From Bacillota bacterium (GTDB lineage Bacteria; Bacillota; Desulfotomaculia; Desulfotomaculales; Desulforudaceae): DNA of 64,000 nt. Numbering within the stretch: the first letter of the stretch is position 1; each line of letters opens with the position of its first letter. The stretch spans positions 1 to 64,000 of the forward strand of contig JBFLXL010000002.1 in NCBI GenBank assembly GCA_040757205.1, given 5' to 3'. Of this stretch, positions 1 to 15,213 are shown in pieces. The translations under genes and the position numbers were made by a program. The notes beneath the pieces were generated by a model. That model was not told the origin of the DNA and did no database searches. It saw only the letters and a program-made list of their open reading frames with translations.

Positions 1-72
1 GCGGTTATTTCTCTCCACAAATAAAAAAACCAGGTCTATGGCCTGATTTCTGCATTTCGCTCCCTCAACTAC

Positions 73-1201
73 TTATCCCTGCCATCTTATCCCGTCAATC
101 ACTGACAAATAATCCTGGCAGGGACAAGCGGCGAGGTAAACGAACTCCGCGTGTTTAGCTGCATCAGGTCGAAGGACAGCAAACCCGGTGCTGCCCGTCA
201 GCCTGGGCTCGGAGATGAAGGCGTAGGAGCCGTTTGCAGGGCGCACGGTTCCGATTATTGTGTCTCCCGGCCGAAGCACTCGCTGTGCTCGGCTCGGTGC
301 ATGATTCGCGGAATACGTGGTGACCGCCTCGATTCGTCCCCACTTTGTGTTGGATAGATCGACGTATTTGATCTCGGATGGGCGGGTTTCCTTCGTCCAG
401 ACTTCGGGGTTCAGCGAGGAGAGATGGCCAAGTGTGCCCATATCCCACCCCTCCGGAATCTCGCCGAGTTCGGAGTCCACGAGGCGGTCGGGGAATAGGT
501 CGTGAAGGTGGGCAGGCAGGCGTGGGAGAGACTCGCCCCGGCGCCAGCCTGCCTGCCGCGCCGCTCCGCTTTGCGGCGCAGGCAGGCGGCCCTCCATCTT
601 GGCGCGGACGGGGTCGAAGTCCACGAACCACGACTTGAAGAGCGCCCGCGCCATTGCTTCCAGCGTCTCGCTCATCCGCCGGTTCAGTTCGATCTTGTCG
701 TCCAGCGTGCCGAGGATGTGGGCAATGGCGTGCTGTTCGGCGACTGGTAGCCAGCGGACCTGCAGCGATTCGAGGTCGCTTCCGCGAATTCCGGCGGCAC
801 CTGCACCTTGCTCAACGATGCTGCTCACTGCAGCTCGTCCGTGATGCGACTGCAGGTAGTAGAAGTAGAAGCGCGGATCGGCCTTACGTGGATCAAGTCG
901 CACGCGCGTGACATGCGACTCAAATGTTACCGCCTCGTCGTCACACAAGAAGATCGAGCATTTGCCCGCGCCATTGAGCACAAGCGACTGCCGCGCAAAT
1001 AGCAGGTCACCTGGCTTCAGAAGGAATCGCTCTGCTTCCGTCTGGTTCAGCGGAACTCGATCCATGGGAGCGTTACGCAGTCGCGGGTAAGCGAAGAGCT
1101 CCCCCATATTTACCATCTTCACGCCGGTTCCGCGAACGGCCTTTGGGCGCGTCAATCCGTTTCTTGTACGCTCTGCGAAGAGCTCGCCGAATGCCCGCAC
1201 T

Positions 1202-1212
<11 letters not shown>
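73..1212 (-). CDS. hsdS: Type I restriction-modification specificity subunit HsdS, C-terminally truncated
   Basis: This subunit recognises DNA for a type I restriction-modification complex. Residues 1-150 form the first target-recognition domain. Residues about 160-202 are the conserved central helical region ([20 protein letters not shown], then [12 protein letters not shown]). A second recognition domain begins near ELGEIPEGW (about residue 250) and stops at residue 379, roughly 40-70 residues short of a complete second domain with its distal helix. Residues about 205-232 are encoded by a GC-rich inverted repeat absent from usual family members. The ATG start overlaps the hsdM stop by 11 bases, so the two are translationally coupled. 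No hsdR lies in the window. Family assignment is firm. Truncation is inferred from family length, and the protein is probably impaired or altered in specificity. Confidence 0.85.
508..596. repeat. GC-rich inverted repeat inside hsdS
   Basis: GCCTGCCTGC and GCGCCGC are mirrored by GCGGCGC and AGGCAGGC around a short spacer (about 551-593), and another GGCAGGCAGGC lies near 509. The whole segment is read through in the hsdS frame and adds about 25 residues between the central helix and the second recognition domain. Related AGGCAGG words occur in the hsdM 5' end. Confidence 0.7.
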
Positions 1213-2930
<1,718 letters not shown>

Positions 2931-2953
<23 letters not shown>

Positions 2954-3254
2954 TTAACCTAGCCTGATATTCGGCAAACTCAGAGTCCAGAATGGCCTCT
3001 ATTTTGGAAAGAACGATTTTCTCCTGCCGATTTTTCTTCGCCTGTATCAGTTCCAATTTCCGCTTAAGCCGGAGAATAGCGCACTCGACCTCATAAGCTT
3101 TGTACTCAAGCCCACCGACGGAAAGCATATATGCCATTTCGATGTTCTTGCATTCCTGGTACAGGAGTTCATCCCGTTCGAGGACGAGCATAGAAAGCTC
3201 CGTGCGGAGCCTGTCAACGTCCGCCTTTAGCTTCTCAAAATGGGGGTGGAGCAC
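2931..3254 (-). pseudogene. N-terminal remnant of a conserved coiled-coil protein, cut by the restriction-modification locus
   Basis: A GTG start at 3254 opens about 108 residues of strongly helical, charged sequence (FEKLKADVDRLRTELSMLVL, then IEMAYMLSVGGLEYKAYEVE and LKRKLELIQAKKNRQEKIVL). It resembles the N-terminal coiled coil of a conserved bacterial protein of unknown function. After ARLNELVDK the frame runs into DNA that encodes the hsdM N-terminus in another frame and continues as arginine-rich nonsense to a stop at 2700. The 3' part of the gene is therefore missing, and the junction lies near 2930-2940. Calling it a remnant is inference from the abrupt composition change; function is unknown. 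Confidence 0.6.
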
Positions 3255-3297
3255 TATAACGTTAGACGAGTCTGGTGTGTCGCCACTGATCTTTGCC

Positions 3298-3351
3298 TGT
3301 CAAGAAATTACAGGCATTGCCGGACCGCGGGAAACGGCCCGGCAATGCCTG
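3298..3351 (-). terminator. Rho-independent terminator of the serine operon
   Basis: A 13-bp stem (CCGGCAATGCCTG paired with CAGGCATTGCCGG, 3311-3323 with 3339-3351) is followed on the minus strand by a T-rich tract (TAATTTCTT). It lies about 100 bases past the serS stop and ends the aminotransferase-serA-serS unit. Confidence 0.75.
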
Positions 3352-3451
3352 CTGCTCAAACACAATCTGGCTCATCAATCCGGTTGTCAATCACACTGCC
3401 GCCAACCCGTTCCAAGACCGGGATCCAGGGTCGGGGACCGGTTGGCAAAAC

Positions 3452-4735
3452 TTATTCTCTGGTGATCCTTTCCATCCCGCCCATGTACGGCCGCAGCGCC
3501 TCAGGCACGGCCACCGTGCCGTCGGCCTGCTGAAAGTTCTCCAGAACGGCCGCCAGCGTTCGGCCCACGGCCAGTCCCGAGCCGTTTAAGGTGTGCACGA
3601 AGTCGGCCCTCGCCCGCGGGTGCGCGCGGTACCTGATGTTCGCCCGCCGGGCCTGGAAGTCGGTGAAGTTCGAGCACGAGGAGATTTCCCGGTACAGTCC
3701 CTGTCCCGGCATCCACACCTCCAGGTCGTAGGTCCGGGAGGAACTGAAACCCAGGTCACCGGTGCAAAGAAGCACCGTCCGGTACGGAAGCCCCAAAAGC
3801 TGCAGCACTTCCTCGGCGTCGCGCACGAGCTTTTCCAGTTCGTCGTCGGAGTCCTCCGGCCGGGTGAATTTCACCAGTTCGACCTTGTTGAACTGGTGCT
3901 GGCGGATCAAGCCCCGGGTGTCCCGCCCGGCCGCGCCGGCCTCGGCGCGGAAGCAGGCGCTGTAGGCCGCGTACTTGCGGGGCAGGGCGTCCCCGTCCAG
4001 AATCTCGTCGCGCAGAAAGTTCGTGACCGGCACCTCGGCCGTGGGTACCAGGTAGTAGTCCTCATTTTCCACCTTGTACATGTCGGCGGCGAACTTCGGC
4101 AACTGTCCGGTGCCGGTCATACTCCGGGCGTTCACCAAAAACGGCGGAAAGAGTTCGGTGTATCCGTGCCGCCCGGTGTGCAGGTCCAGCATGAAATTGA
4201 TCAGGGCCCGTTCCAAGCGGGCGCCCGCGCCCCGGCAAAAACTGAAACGCGCCCCGCTCACCTTGCCGCCGCGAGCAAAGTCGAGGATCTCGAGCGCTTC
4301 CCCCAGTTCCCAGTGCGGGCGCGGCTCGAACCCGAACTCAGGCCGCCCGCCCCAGCGGCGCACCTCTTCGTTGTCCGTGTCCGCCCGCCCGAAGGGCACC
4401 AGCGGGTGGGGGATGTTCGGCACGTGGAGCAAAAGCGCCTGGAGGTTTTCGTCCACCTGCCGGATTTCTCCGTCCAGTTCCCGGATCTGCTGGGACACGT
4501 CCCGCATTTCCGCGATCAGCGCTACCGCTTCGGCCGGCCCGCCGGCCTTCTTCAGGCGGGCGATTTCCTCCGACACCGCGTTCCGGCGGTTCTTGAGCCT
4601 CTCCACCGTGAACAGCTTCCGGCGCCACTCGTCGTCCAAGTCCAGCAAGCGGTCCAGGTCGAAGCCGTTCCCCCGCTTCTCCAGGGCCGCCCGCACCGCC
4701 TCCGGGTGTTTCCGGATGAACTTTAAGTCCAGCAA
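3452..4735 (-). CDS. serS: Seryl-tRNA synthetase
   Basis: It charges tRNA-Ser with serine in the cytoplasm. The N-terminal antiparallel coiled-coil tRNA-binding arm covers about residues 30-110. The class II catalytic core carries motif 2 ([20 protein letters not shown]) and motif 3 ([18 protein letters not shown]) near the C-terminus. From TTG at 4735 the product is 427 residues and begins MLDLKFIRK, matching the family; GGAG at 4747-4750 sits 11 bases upstream. A GTG at 4747 would place the start directly on that Shine-Dalgarno, so it is less likely. It follows serA by a short gap, linking serine synthesis with its use. No T-box leader is visible, consistent with transcription from upstream. 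Confidence 0.96.
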   Translation of the reverse strand: MLDLKFIRKHPEAVRAALEKRGNGFDLDRLLDLDDEWRRKLFTVERLKNRRNAVSEEIARLKKAGGPAEAVALIAEMRDVSQQIRELDGEIRQVDENLQALLLHVPNIPHPLVPFGRADTDNEEVRRWGGRPEFGFEPRPHWELGEALEILDFARGGKVSGARFSFCRGAGARLERALINFMLDLHTGRHGYTELFPPFLVNARSMTGTGQLPKFAADMYKVENEDYYLVPTAEVPVTNFLRDEILDGDALPRKYAAYSACFRAEAGAAGRDTRGLIRQHQFNKVELVKFTRPEDSDDELEKLVRDAEEVLQLLGLPYRTVLLCTGDLGFSSSRTYDLEVWMPGQGLYREISSCSNFTDFQARRANIRYRAHPRARADFVHTLNGSGLAVGRTLAAVLENFQQADGTVAVPEALRPYMGGMERITRE

Positions 4736-4752
4736 GGGTTTACACACTCCAT

Positions 4753-6333
4753 CTACAGGCTCACCATCCGCACGTCGAGGATCCCGTCCACCCGGCGGAT
4801 CGCCTCCAGCGTCTCCGGGGGCACCGGCGAGTCGATCACGAGCACCATCACGGCCCGGCCGCCGATCACCTTGCGCCCGACCTGCATGGCGGCGATATTC
4901 ACGTCGTGCTGCCCGATCAGGGTGCCCACCGCGCCGATGATCCGCGGCCGGTCGATGTGCGGGACGATCAGCATGTGTCCCTCCGTCACGGCGTCCACGC
5001 GGTACCCGTCGATGAACACCACCCGGGGGTCGTTGCCCCGGAACAGGGTGCCGGCCAGTTCGTGCTCCCCCTCGCTGGACGCCACCTTAACGGTCAGCAA
5101 GCCGGCATAGTCCTCCACCCGGTCCACGCGGGTCTGGCTGATCTCAACCCCCCGGTTCCGGGCGATGACCGGGGCGTTTACGTAGTTCACCCGCTCCTGC
5201 AAAATGGTGTCCAAAAGCCCCTTGACCAGGGCCGTGGTGAGCGGGTCGACCTGTTTAAACCGCGCCAGTTCCCCGCTGTAGATCACCTCGATCCGCTTCA
5301 GGCGCCCCACCAGAAGCTGCGCGTGGAACCGCCCCAGTCTCTCGGCCAGCCCCAGGTACGGACCGATCTCCTTGAGGACGCCGGGCACAAGCGACGGGAT
5401 GTTCACCGCGTTTTTCACCAGTTCGCCGCGCAGGGCGGCGACTATTTCCTCGGCCACGTCGACCGCCACCGATACTTGCGCTTCTCGGGTCGACGCCCCG
5501 AGGTGGGGCGTGCAGATAAAGTTCGGCAGCGCAAAAAGCGGGCTCTTGGTCTGGGGCTCCTTTTCGAACACGTCCAGGGCCGCGCCGGCCACTTTGCCGG
5601 AAACCAGCGCCCGGTAAAGGGCCTCCTCGTCCACGATCCCGCCCCGGGCGCAGTTGATGATCCGCACGCCGTCCTTCATGACCGCGAAAGCAGCGTCGTC
5701 CAGCAGGTGGTGGTTCTCCTTGGTCAGGGGCATGTGGACGGTGATGAAGTCCGCTTTCCGGAACACCTCCGCCAGCGGCAGGAGGGTCACCCCCAGGTCC
5801 CGCGCCCTTTCCTCGGTGATGTACGGGTCGTAGGCCACCACGTCCATCTCCATGGCGTGCGCCCGGCGGGCCACGCCGCTGCCGATCCGGCCCAGGCCGA
5901 TAATGCCCAGGCATTTGTTCCGCAATTCCACGCCCACAAAACTCTTCTTGTCCCAAACCCCGGATTTCAAGCACGCGTCGGCCTGAGGCAGGTTTCTGGC
6001 CAGGGACAGCATCATGGCCATGGTGTGCTCCGTGGCGGCCATCGTGTTCCCCTCCGGGGCGTTGACCACGATGATCCCCCGTTCGGTGGCCGCGGGGACG
6101 TCGATGTTGTCCACCCCCACTCCGGCCCGCCCGACGACCTTCAGGTTCGGCGCGCTTTCCATCACCCGGGCCGTCACTCTGGTCGCGCTGCGCACGATGA
6201 GCCCGTCAAACTCGGGGATGACCGCGCACAACTCGTCCTCCGTCAGCTTGTTCCCGATCTCCACCCCGACCCCTTCCCGCAAGAGGACGTCCACGCCGTC
6301 CTGAGCCACGTTGTCGGTTACCAGCACCTTCAC
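4753..6333 (-). CDS. serA: D-3-phosphoglycerate dehydrogenase
   Basis: It oxidises 3-phosphoglycerate with NAD in the first step of serine synthesis. At 526 residues it is the long form. The substrate and NAD domains cover about 1-315, with [13 protein letters not shown] as nucleotide fold, [17 protein letters not shown], and catalytic His in CTPHLGAST. An intervening domain (about 320-450) precedes a C-terminal ACT domain (about 455-526, starting near [15 protein letters not shown]) that normally binds serine for feedback control. The GTG start overlaps the aminotransferase stop by 4 bases, so the pair is translationally coupled. Confidence 0.96.
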   Translation of the reverse strand: MKVLVTDNVAQDGVDVLLREGVGVEIGNKLTEDELCAVIPEFDGLIVRSATRVTARVMESAPNLKVVGRAGVGVDNIDVPAATERGIIVVNAPEGNTMAATEHTMAMMLSLARNLPQADACLKSGVWDKKSFVGVELRNKCLGIIGLGRIGSGVARRAHAMEMDVVAYDPYITEERARDLGVTLLPLAEVFRKADFITVHMPLTKENHHLLDDAAFAVMKDGVRIINCARGGIVDEEALYRALVSGKVAGAALDVFEKEPQTKSPLFALPNFICTPHLGASTREAQVSVAVDVAEEIVAALRGELVKNAVNIPSLVPGVLKEIGPYLGLAERLGRFHAQLLVGRLKRIEVIYSGELARFKQVDPLTTALVKGLLDTILQERVNYVNAPVIARNRGVEISQTRVDRVEDYAGLLTVKVASSEGEHELAGTLFRGNDPRVVFIDGYRVDAVTEGHMLIVPHIDRPRIIGAVGTLIGQHDVNIAAMQVGRKVIGGRAVMVLVIDSPVPPETLEAIRRVDGILDVRMVSL

Positions 6334-7484
6334 TGCCGCACACCTCCCAGGAACACTCTCTGGGCCGCGGCCACCCCGCCGCCCAGCGGGACTTCATAGC
6401 CAAGCTCGTAAAGGGCCATCTCCAGGGCCCCCAGAGCGGTGAGCACGTCGACCCGGTCCACGTAGCCCATGTGGGCGATCCGGAAGATCTTGCCTTTGAG
6501 CTCGGACTGGCCGCCCGCAAACAGCACGCCGTACTTGTCCAGCAGCAGTTTGCGCAAGTCGTCGACTTTCACGCCCTCCGGACCCTTCACCGCCGTCACC
6601 AGCGGCGACGCCGCCGCTTCCGGAGCCAGCAAGTCCAGTCCCAGGGCCTTGACCCCCTCCCGGGCCGCCGCGCCCAGAAGCCGGTGGCGGGCAAAAACGG
6701 CCTCCAGCCCTTCCTCCAGGATCAGGTCCAGGGCGGCGTCCAGTCCGAAGAACAGCGAGACGGCCGGCGTATAGGCCGTATTCCACTTGGCGTGCGCTTT
6801 TTTCGCCGCCTCCAGGCTGAAGTAATAACGCGGCGACCGGCACTCGCCCACCAGCGCCCACGCCTTCGGGCTTAAGCTGATCATCGCCAAACCGGGTGGG
6901 GTCATCAGCGCCTTCTGGGTCGCCGTGACCAGGATGTCCACGCCCCACTCGTCCGCCGGCAGGTCCGCGCCCCCCAGGCCGCTGACCGCGTCCACCGCCA
7001 GGGCCGCCCCGTGGTCCCGGCACAACGCCCCAAGGCCCCGGATGTCGTGCAGCACGCCGGTGGACGTTTCGTTCTGGGTGGCCAACACCAGTTTTGCGTC
7101 CGGATGGGCCGCCAGCGCAGCCCGCACCGTGTCCAGGTCCACCGGCCTTCCCCAGGGAAAAGCCAACTCCACCGCCTCGGCGCCGAAGACCCGGGCCAGG
7201 TCCCGGAAACGCTCGCCGAACTTGCCGGCCACCAGCGCCAGCACTTTGTCGCCCGGGTTGACCGTGTTGGCCACGGCCGCCTCCAGCCCTCCGGTCCCGG
7301 AGCTGGTCAGAATGAACACCTCGTTCTTGGTCTGCAGCACCCGCTGGAGTTTCTCGTGCAGTTTCGCGGTGAACTCCGCAAAGCCCTTGCTCCGGTGTCC
7401 GACCATCGGCCGGGCCATCGCTTCCGCCACCTGGGGCGGCACGGGTGTCGGACCCGGGATCATCAGGCGCAGTTTCCTTGACAT
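6330..7484 (-). CDS. Class V aminotransferase (serine-pyruvate / alanine-glyoxylate type)
   Basis: This is a PLP-dependent aminotransferase of 384 residues. PGPTPVPPQV at the N-terminus and the PLP-binding lysine in VTATQKALMTPPG (about 190-200) are typical of the serine-pyruvate/alanine-glyoxylate branch. Being translationally coupled to serA suggests it is the transaminase of the serine route, either the phosphoserine step or a serine-glyoxylate/alanine exchange. The substrate cannot be read from sequence alone. ATG at 7484 is preceded by GGAG about 10 bases upstream. It heads the operon. Confidence 0.88.
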   Translation of the reverse strand: MSRKLRLMIPGPTPVPPQVAEAMARPMVGHRSKGFAEFTAKLHEKLQRVLQTKNEVFILTSSGTGGLEAAVANTVNPGDKVLALVAGKFGERFRDLARVFGAEAVELAFPWGRPVDLDTVRAALAAHPDAKLVLATQNETSTGVLHDIRGLGALCRDHGAALAVDAVSGLGGADLPADEWGVDILVTATQKALMTPPGLAMISLSPKAWALVGECRSPRYYFSLEAAKKAHAKWNTAYTPAVSLFFGLDAALDLILEEGLEAVFARHRLLGAAAREGVKALGLDLLAPEAAASPLVTAVKGPEGVKVDDLRKLLLDKYGVLFAGGQSELKGKIFRIAHMGYVDRVDVLTALGALEMALYELGYEVPLGGGVAAAQRVFLGGVRQ

Positions 7485-7509
7485 TGATCCGCTCTCTCCT
7501 CGTTAAAAC

Positions 7510-7558
7510 TTAAAAAATAATAGAAAAACCCCCCGCCCTCGCAAAGAGAAAAGGGCTT
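7510..7558 (-). terminator. Probable terminator after pdxT
   Basis: On the minus strand, GCCCTTTT and GAGGGC can pair weakly and are followed by a G-run and then TTTTTCTATTATTTTTT. It fits the end of the pdxS-pdxT unit just upstream of the aminotransferase gene. The stem is short, so the call is moderate. Confidence 0.5.
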
Positions 7559-8128
7559 TTAATCTACAAAATCAAGGAAATACCGGTGCAGCCTCCTGTC
7601 GGCGGTCAGCTCCGGGTGAAAGGCACCGGCCAGGAGCGGGCCCTGACGGACCAGCACCGCTTTTCCGCCGAAGGAGGCCAGAGTCTCCACTCCCGGCCCC
7701 GCCACCGTCACCTGGGGCGCCCGGATGAACACCCCGCGCACCGGCTCCGGCCCCAGCACCGGGACGTCGATGCCGGCCTCGAAGCTGTCCACCTGGCGGC
7801 CGAACGCGTTCCGCCGCACCGTGATGTCCATGAGCCCCAGGCGGGTCTGCCCGGAACCTTCAATGTCCTTGGCCAGCAGCACCATCCCCGCGCAGGTGCC
7901 GAAAATGGGCCGGCCTGCGCACCCGAACCGGCGCACCGGCTCCAGCAGGTCGAAGGCGGCCATCAGTTTCCCGATGGCCGTGGACTCCCCGCCCGGAATG
8001 ACCAGCGCCCGGCACTCCCCCAACTGGCTGGCTTTGCGTATTTCCACGGGCAGCGCGCCGCAGGCCTCGACCGCCCGGGCGTGCTCCAGAAAGGCGCCCT
8101 GCAGCGCCAAAATCCCGACTTTAAGCAT
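7559..8128 (-). CDS. pdxT: Pyridoxal 5'-phosphate synthase glutaminase subunit
   Basis: It hydrolyses glutamine and channels ammonia to PdxS for pyridoxal phosphate synthesis. The 189-residue protein begins [13 protein letters not shown]. It carries PGGESTAIGKL, the nucleophile cysteine in FGTCAGMVLLA (about residue 80) and the catalytic His-Glu in AGAFHPELTAD near the C-terminus. The ATG at 8128 overlaps the pdxS stop (TGATG arrangement), so PdxS and PdxT are made together. The longer upstream frame is not family-like and is ignored. Confidence 0.96.
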   Translation of the reverse strand: MLKVGILALQGAFLEHARAVEACGALPVEIRKASQLGECRALVIPGGESTAIGKLMAAFDLLEPVRRFGCAGRPIFGTCAGMVLLAKDIEGSGQTRLGLMDITVRRNAFGRQVDSFEAGIDVPVLGPEPVRGVFIRAPQVTVAGPGVETLASFGGKAVLVRQGPLLAGAFHPELTADRRLHRYFLDFVD

Positions 8129-9012
8129 CACCAGCCGCGCTCCTGCATCCGCTCGTGCTCCGGAATCGTGCTGATCTCCAGGCCCTTCATCGCCTCGCCC
8201 AGGTCGCGGGAGATGTCGGCCAGGATCCGGGGATCGTTGTAGTGGGTGGTCGCCGCCACGATCGCCCGGGCGCGGGCCTCGGGGTTTGCCGACTTGAAAA
8301 TCCCGGACCCGACGAAGATCCCGTCGCAACCCAACTGCATCATCAGGGCCGCGTCGGCGGGAGTGGCGATCCCGCCGGCGGCGAAGTTGACCACCGGAAG
8401 CCGCCCGAGTTCGGCCACCTGCAGCACCAGTTCGTACGGCGCCCCCAATTCCCGGGCGGCGGCCACCAGTTCCTCCCGCGGCGCCGACTGCACCCGGCGG
8501 ATTTCATCCGTCACCATCCGCATGTGCCGCACGGCCTCCACCACGTTCCCGGTCCCGGGCTCGCCTTTGGTCCGGATCATGGCCGCCCCCTCGGCGATGC
8601 GCCGCAAGGCCTCGCCCAGATTGCGGCAGCCGCACACGAAAGGCACTTTGAAGGGGTGCTTGTTGATGTGGTACTGCTCGTCCGCCGGCGTCAGCACCTC
8701 GCTCTCGTCGATATAGTCCACGCCCAGAGCTTCGAGGATCTGGGCCTCCACGAAGTGGCCGATCCGCACCTTGGCCATCACCGGAATGGTTACGGTCTCC
8801 ATGATCTTCTGGATCACGGTGGGATCCGCCATCCGGGCGATGCCGCCGGCCGCCCGGATGTCCGCGGGCACCCGCTCCAGGGCCATCACCGCGCATGCTC
8901 CGGCCGCCTCGGCGATGCGGGCCTGCTCCGGAGTGGTGACGTCCATGATGACGCCCCCTTTTAGCATCTCCGCCAGGCCCTTCTTGACCGTCCAAGTACC
9001 CTTCTCAACCAT
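8128..9012 (-). CDS. pdxS: Pyridoxal 5'-phosphate synthase lyase subunit
   Basis: This TIM-barrel enzyme makes pyridoxal phosphate from ribose 5-phosphate, glyceraldehyde 3-phosphate and ammonia. From ATG at 9012 it has 294 residues, the normal length. It starts [20 protein letters not shown]; catalytic lysine is in [15 protein letters not shown] (about 80-90), followed by [14 protein letters not shown]. Upstream residues in the open frame are not family-like. It is followed by and coupled to pdxT. Confidence 0.97.
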   Translation of the reverse strand: MVEKGTWTVKKGLAEMLKGGVIMDVTTPEQARIAEAAGACAVMALERVPADIRAAGGIARMADPTVIQKIMETVTIPVMAKVRIGHFVEAQILEALGVDYIDESEVLTPADEQYHINKHPFKVPFVCGCRNLGEALRRIAEGAAMIRTKGEPGTGNVVEAVRHMRMVTDEIRRVQSAPREELVAAARELGAPYELVLQVAELGRLPVVNFAAGGIATPADAALMMQLGCDGIFVGSGIFKSANPEARARAIVAATTHYNDPRILADISRDLGEAMKGLEISTIPEHERMQERGW

Positions 9013-9103
9013 GGTTTGCGCCTCCGACTGCCTTTTCTCGCCATTAATCTTATACCAGCGCCCAGGGAAAAACAAGCGCCCGGCACGCCTCAAACGCGCC
9101 TCA

Positions 9104-9136
9104 AAAATGAAAACCGGCCCCGTGGTCAGGGCCGTT
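9104..9136 (-). terminator. Terminator after gyrA
   Basis: On the minus strand CGGCCC and GGGCCG enclose an 8-base loop and are followed by GTTTTCATTTTTG. It lies about 20 bases past the gyrA stop. Confidence 0.65.
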
Positions 9137-9155
9137 TCAGAGTTTTGAGACGCTT

Positions 9156-11594
<2,439 letters not shown>

Positions 11595-11748
11595 ACACTT
11601 CACTCCCCCGTCCAGATTACGGCAACCCGTCCATTACTATCATTATACCAAAAAAAGTCCTGCACCCAAACGGTTAGGTTTAAGGGCGGCGGGAGCGGTT
11701 TTTGAACCGGGAGTTGCCGTCCAGATGGCTCGGCCGTGAAAAGAGGCC

Positions 11749-12054
11749 CTAAAAGCGGTCCCCGTTCCGCTTGAAACGCGGGCCGCGCACCGTGTCCAGG
11801 CTGCCCGCCTCCCGCAGGCGCCGCAGGAACATCATTCCCCCAACCCCGGCCAGGATGCCGGCCGCAAGCCACAGGAGCGGCGGACCGAACCAGGACGCCA
11901 CCGGACCGACCACCCGGGCTACGGGCTCGGAAAGCGACAACCAGCGCTCCAGGAGGATTCCGGCCGCAAAGGCCAGAACCACGAAGGCGCTCAACCTTCT
12001 TATGCTTATTTCCAGCAACCTTCTCACCGCCTCCGGTTTTGATGCCCGTATCAC
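11749..12054 (-). CDS. Small membrane protein of unknown function
   Basis: The product has up to 101 residues. Two hydrophobic helices are visible (about 22-38, LSAFVVLAFAAGILLERW; about 55-77, ending AAGILAGVGGMMFL) with a basic C-terminal tail. No family is recognised. It lies in the same direction as gyrA and pyrE and may be cotranscribed. GTG at 12054 is the longest start; in-frame GTG 12027 and TTG 12018 follow a GGAGG and are also plausible. Coding status is supported by the clean hydrophobic pattern but not by homology. Confidence 0.5.
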   Translation of the reverse strand: MIRASKPEAVRRLLEISIRRLSAFVVLAFAAGILLERWLSLSEPVARVVGPVASWFGPPLLWLAAGILAGVGGMMFLRRLREAGSLDTVRGPRFKRNGDRF

Positions 12055-12352
12055 GCTTACGCCTTGCGCCGTCGCGCCGGCCGGACCGGGCTTTTATGCA
12101 GTTGACTGGCCACCATTTTTTGGAATCATCTTACCATGTCCTGGCAAGCCGCGGATTTGGGCCTGGGACTTGGTCAGGGCCTGATGCCGTAAACCTGCTT
12201 CCTGCTGCTCGGCCTTGCTGCCTATTTTATCCAATTATGGAAGATTGGTGGTTGCGGGACGGATTGAACCGAAAAGGGGGTGATTTTACCCGGCCGAAGC
12301 TGTTCCGGGCCTGTGGATACGGAGGATAACTCTGTGGATAACTGCAAGCCTT
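12055..12352. other. Intergenic region between the small membrane gene and pyrE
   Basis: About 300 bases without a confident gene. A 46-codon frame on the minus strand (12094-12234, TTG start, no Shine-Dalgarno) is too weak to call. The pyrE-proximal end holds the DnaA-box-like cluster listed separately, and a single TTATCCAAT lies at 12226-12234. Confidence 0.6.
12312..12341 (-). promoter_or_regulatory. Cluster of three DnaA-box-like 9-mers
   Basis: Reading the minus strand, a perfect DnaA box TTATCCACA (12333-12341) is followed by TTATCCTCC (12321-12329) and GTATCCACA (12312-12320). All have the same orientation, and the outer two are 21 bases apart, about two helical turns. They lie directly downstream of pyrE. 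The match to the consensus is seen in the sequence; binding by DnaA is inference. Confidence 0.55.
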
Positions 12353-12916
12353 TTAGAGGCCGAAATCCCGCACCGTAAACACGGGAGCGACCGGAACGCC
12401 CTGTCCTTCCAGGGTCTCGGTCCCGCCCTCCAGGCGGTCCACCAGGACCACCGCCAGTACCGCCTGCCCTCCTGCTTCCCGGACGGCTTCCACGGCGGTC
12501 AAAATGGAAGCGCCGGTGGTGAGGACATCGTCGATCACGGCCACCTTTTCTCCCGGCGTTATCTTCCGGCCTTCAATGCGCGAACACTTGCCGTGTTCCT
12601 TCTGATCTTTGCGGACGATGAAAAGCCCGAGGTCGACACCCTCAAGCGCACAGACCACTCCCAGCGCCCCGACCATCGGGTCCGCGCCGATGGTCGGCCC
12701 GCCGACGGCCTGCACGTGTTTGCCCCACACCTTTTCCAAAACCGCCTTGGCCGTCAGCAAAGCCCCCTGAGGATGGAGCGTAACCTGCTTGCCGTCAAAG
12801 TAGTAGCTGCTTTTCTTACCGGAGGATAAGGTGAACTCCCCGAACTGGAAGGAGCGGGTCAGGAGCAACTGCCGAAGTGCCTCCCGGTCCCCGCCGGAAA
12901 GAACGGGACGGCTCAT
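12353..12916 (-). CDS. pyrE: Orotate phosphoribosyltransferase
   Basis: It joins orotate to PRPP to form orotidine 5'-phosphate in pyrimidine synthesis. From ATG at 12916 it has 187 residues. FTLSSGKKSSYYFDGKQVTL is the N-terminal signature and the PRPP loop is VIDDVLTTGASI (about 118-130). The start at MSRPVLSGGD has a GAGGGGG Shine-Dalgarno 7-8 bases upstream; a longer frame begins at 12952 inside the gyrB end. It sits just after gyrB, away from other pyrimidine genes. Confidence 0.95.
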   Translation of the reverse strand: MSRPVLSGGDREALRQLLLTRSFQFGEFTLSSGKKSSYYFDGKQVTLHPQGALLTAKAVLEKVWGKHVQAVGGPTIGADPMVGALGVVCALEGVDLGLFIVRKDQKEHGKCSRIEGRKITPGEKVAVIDDVLTTGASILTAVEAVREAGGQAVLAVVLVDRLEGGTETLEGQGVPVAPVFTVRDFGL

Positions 12917-12941
12917 CAGCCGCCCCCCTCCGCTTTCCCGA

Positions 12942-14885
<1,944 letters not shown>

Positions 14886-14946
14886 TCACTATCCCCGTTC
14901 TTTTGTTTGACTTTACCACAAAATGGAGCGGGGATAAATAAGCTGC

Positions 14947-15207
14947 TTAAAAGTCAATGAGTCCCGGATGTGCCAATCCCGTTCTCTTTTTCAACGTGCC
15001 GCAGGAGATGGGTGACAGGTAAACAGTGTCCGTGGTGATGACGTACGTCCGGACTTTTTCCGGCTCGCCGATAGTCTCCACCAGACCCTGGCTGCGGGCC
15101 ATCTTCAGGAAATCCCGGGTTGGGTCCACCAAGCCCGTGTACACGTCCAGGATGGCGATGATGTCTTGTTTGGGAATCATCACGTCGGCTCCCAGGTGCA
15201 AAAACAT
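14947..15207 (-). CDS. remB: RemB-type regulator (DUF370, YaaB family)
   Basis: The 86-residue protein begins MFLHLGADVMIPKQDIIAIL, characteristic of the DUF370 family next to recF in Firmicutes. In Bacillus subtilis RemB contributes to regulation of extracellular matrix genes, and the related RemA binds DNA. The C-terminal part (VRTYVITTDTVYLSPISCGT) is the usual strand-rich end. It lies between recF and gyrB in the classic origin-side order. Confidence 0.88.
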   Translation of the reverse strand: MFLHLGADVMIPKQDIIAILDVYTGLVDPTRDFLKMARSQGLVETIGEPEKVRTYVITTDTVYLSPISCGTLKKRTGLAHPGLIDF

Positions 15208-15213
15208 TTTTTT

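Noticed and set aside
4736-4760. T-box leader upstream of serS
   Set aside because: serA ends only about 18 bases before the serS start, leaving no room for a leader.
12180-12230. Signal recognition particle RNA-like GC-rich stretch
   Set aside because: It lacks the conserved tetraloop and asymmetric loop sequence of the SRP Alu/S domain.
12094-12234. 46-codon minus-strand frame between pyrE and the small membrane gene
   Set aside because: TTG start without Shine-Dalgarno and no recognisable sequence.
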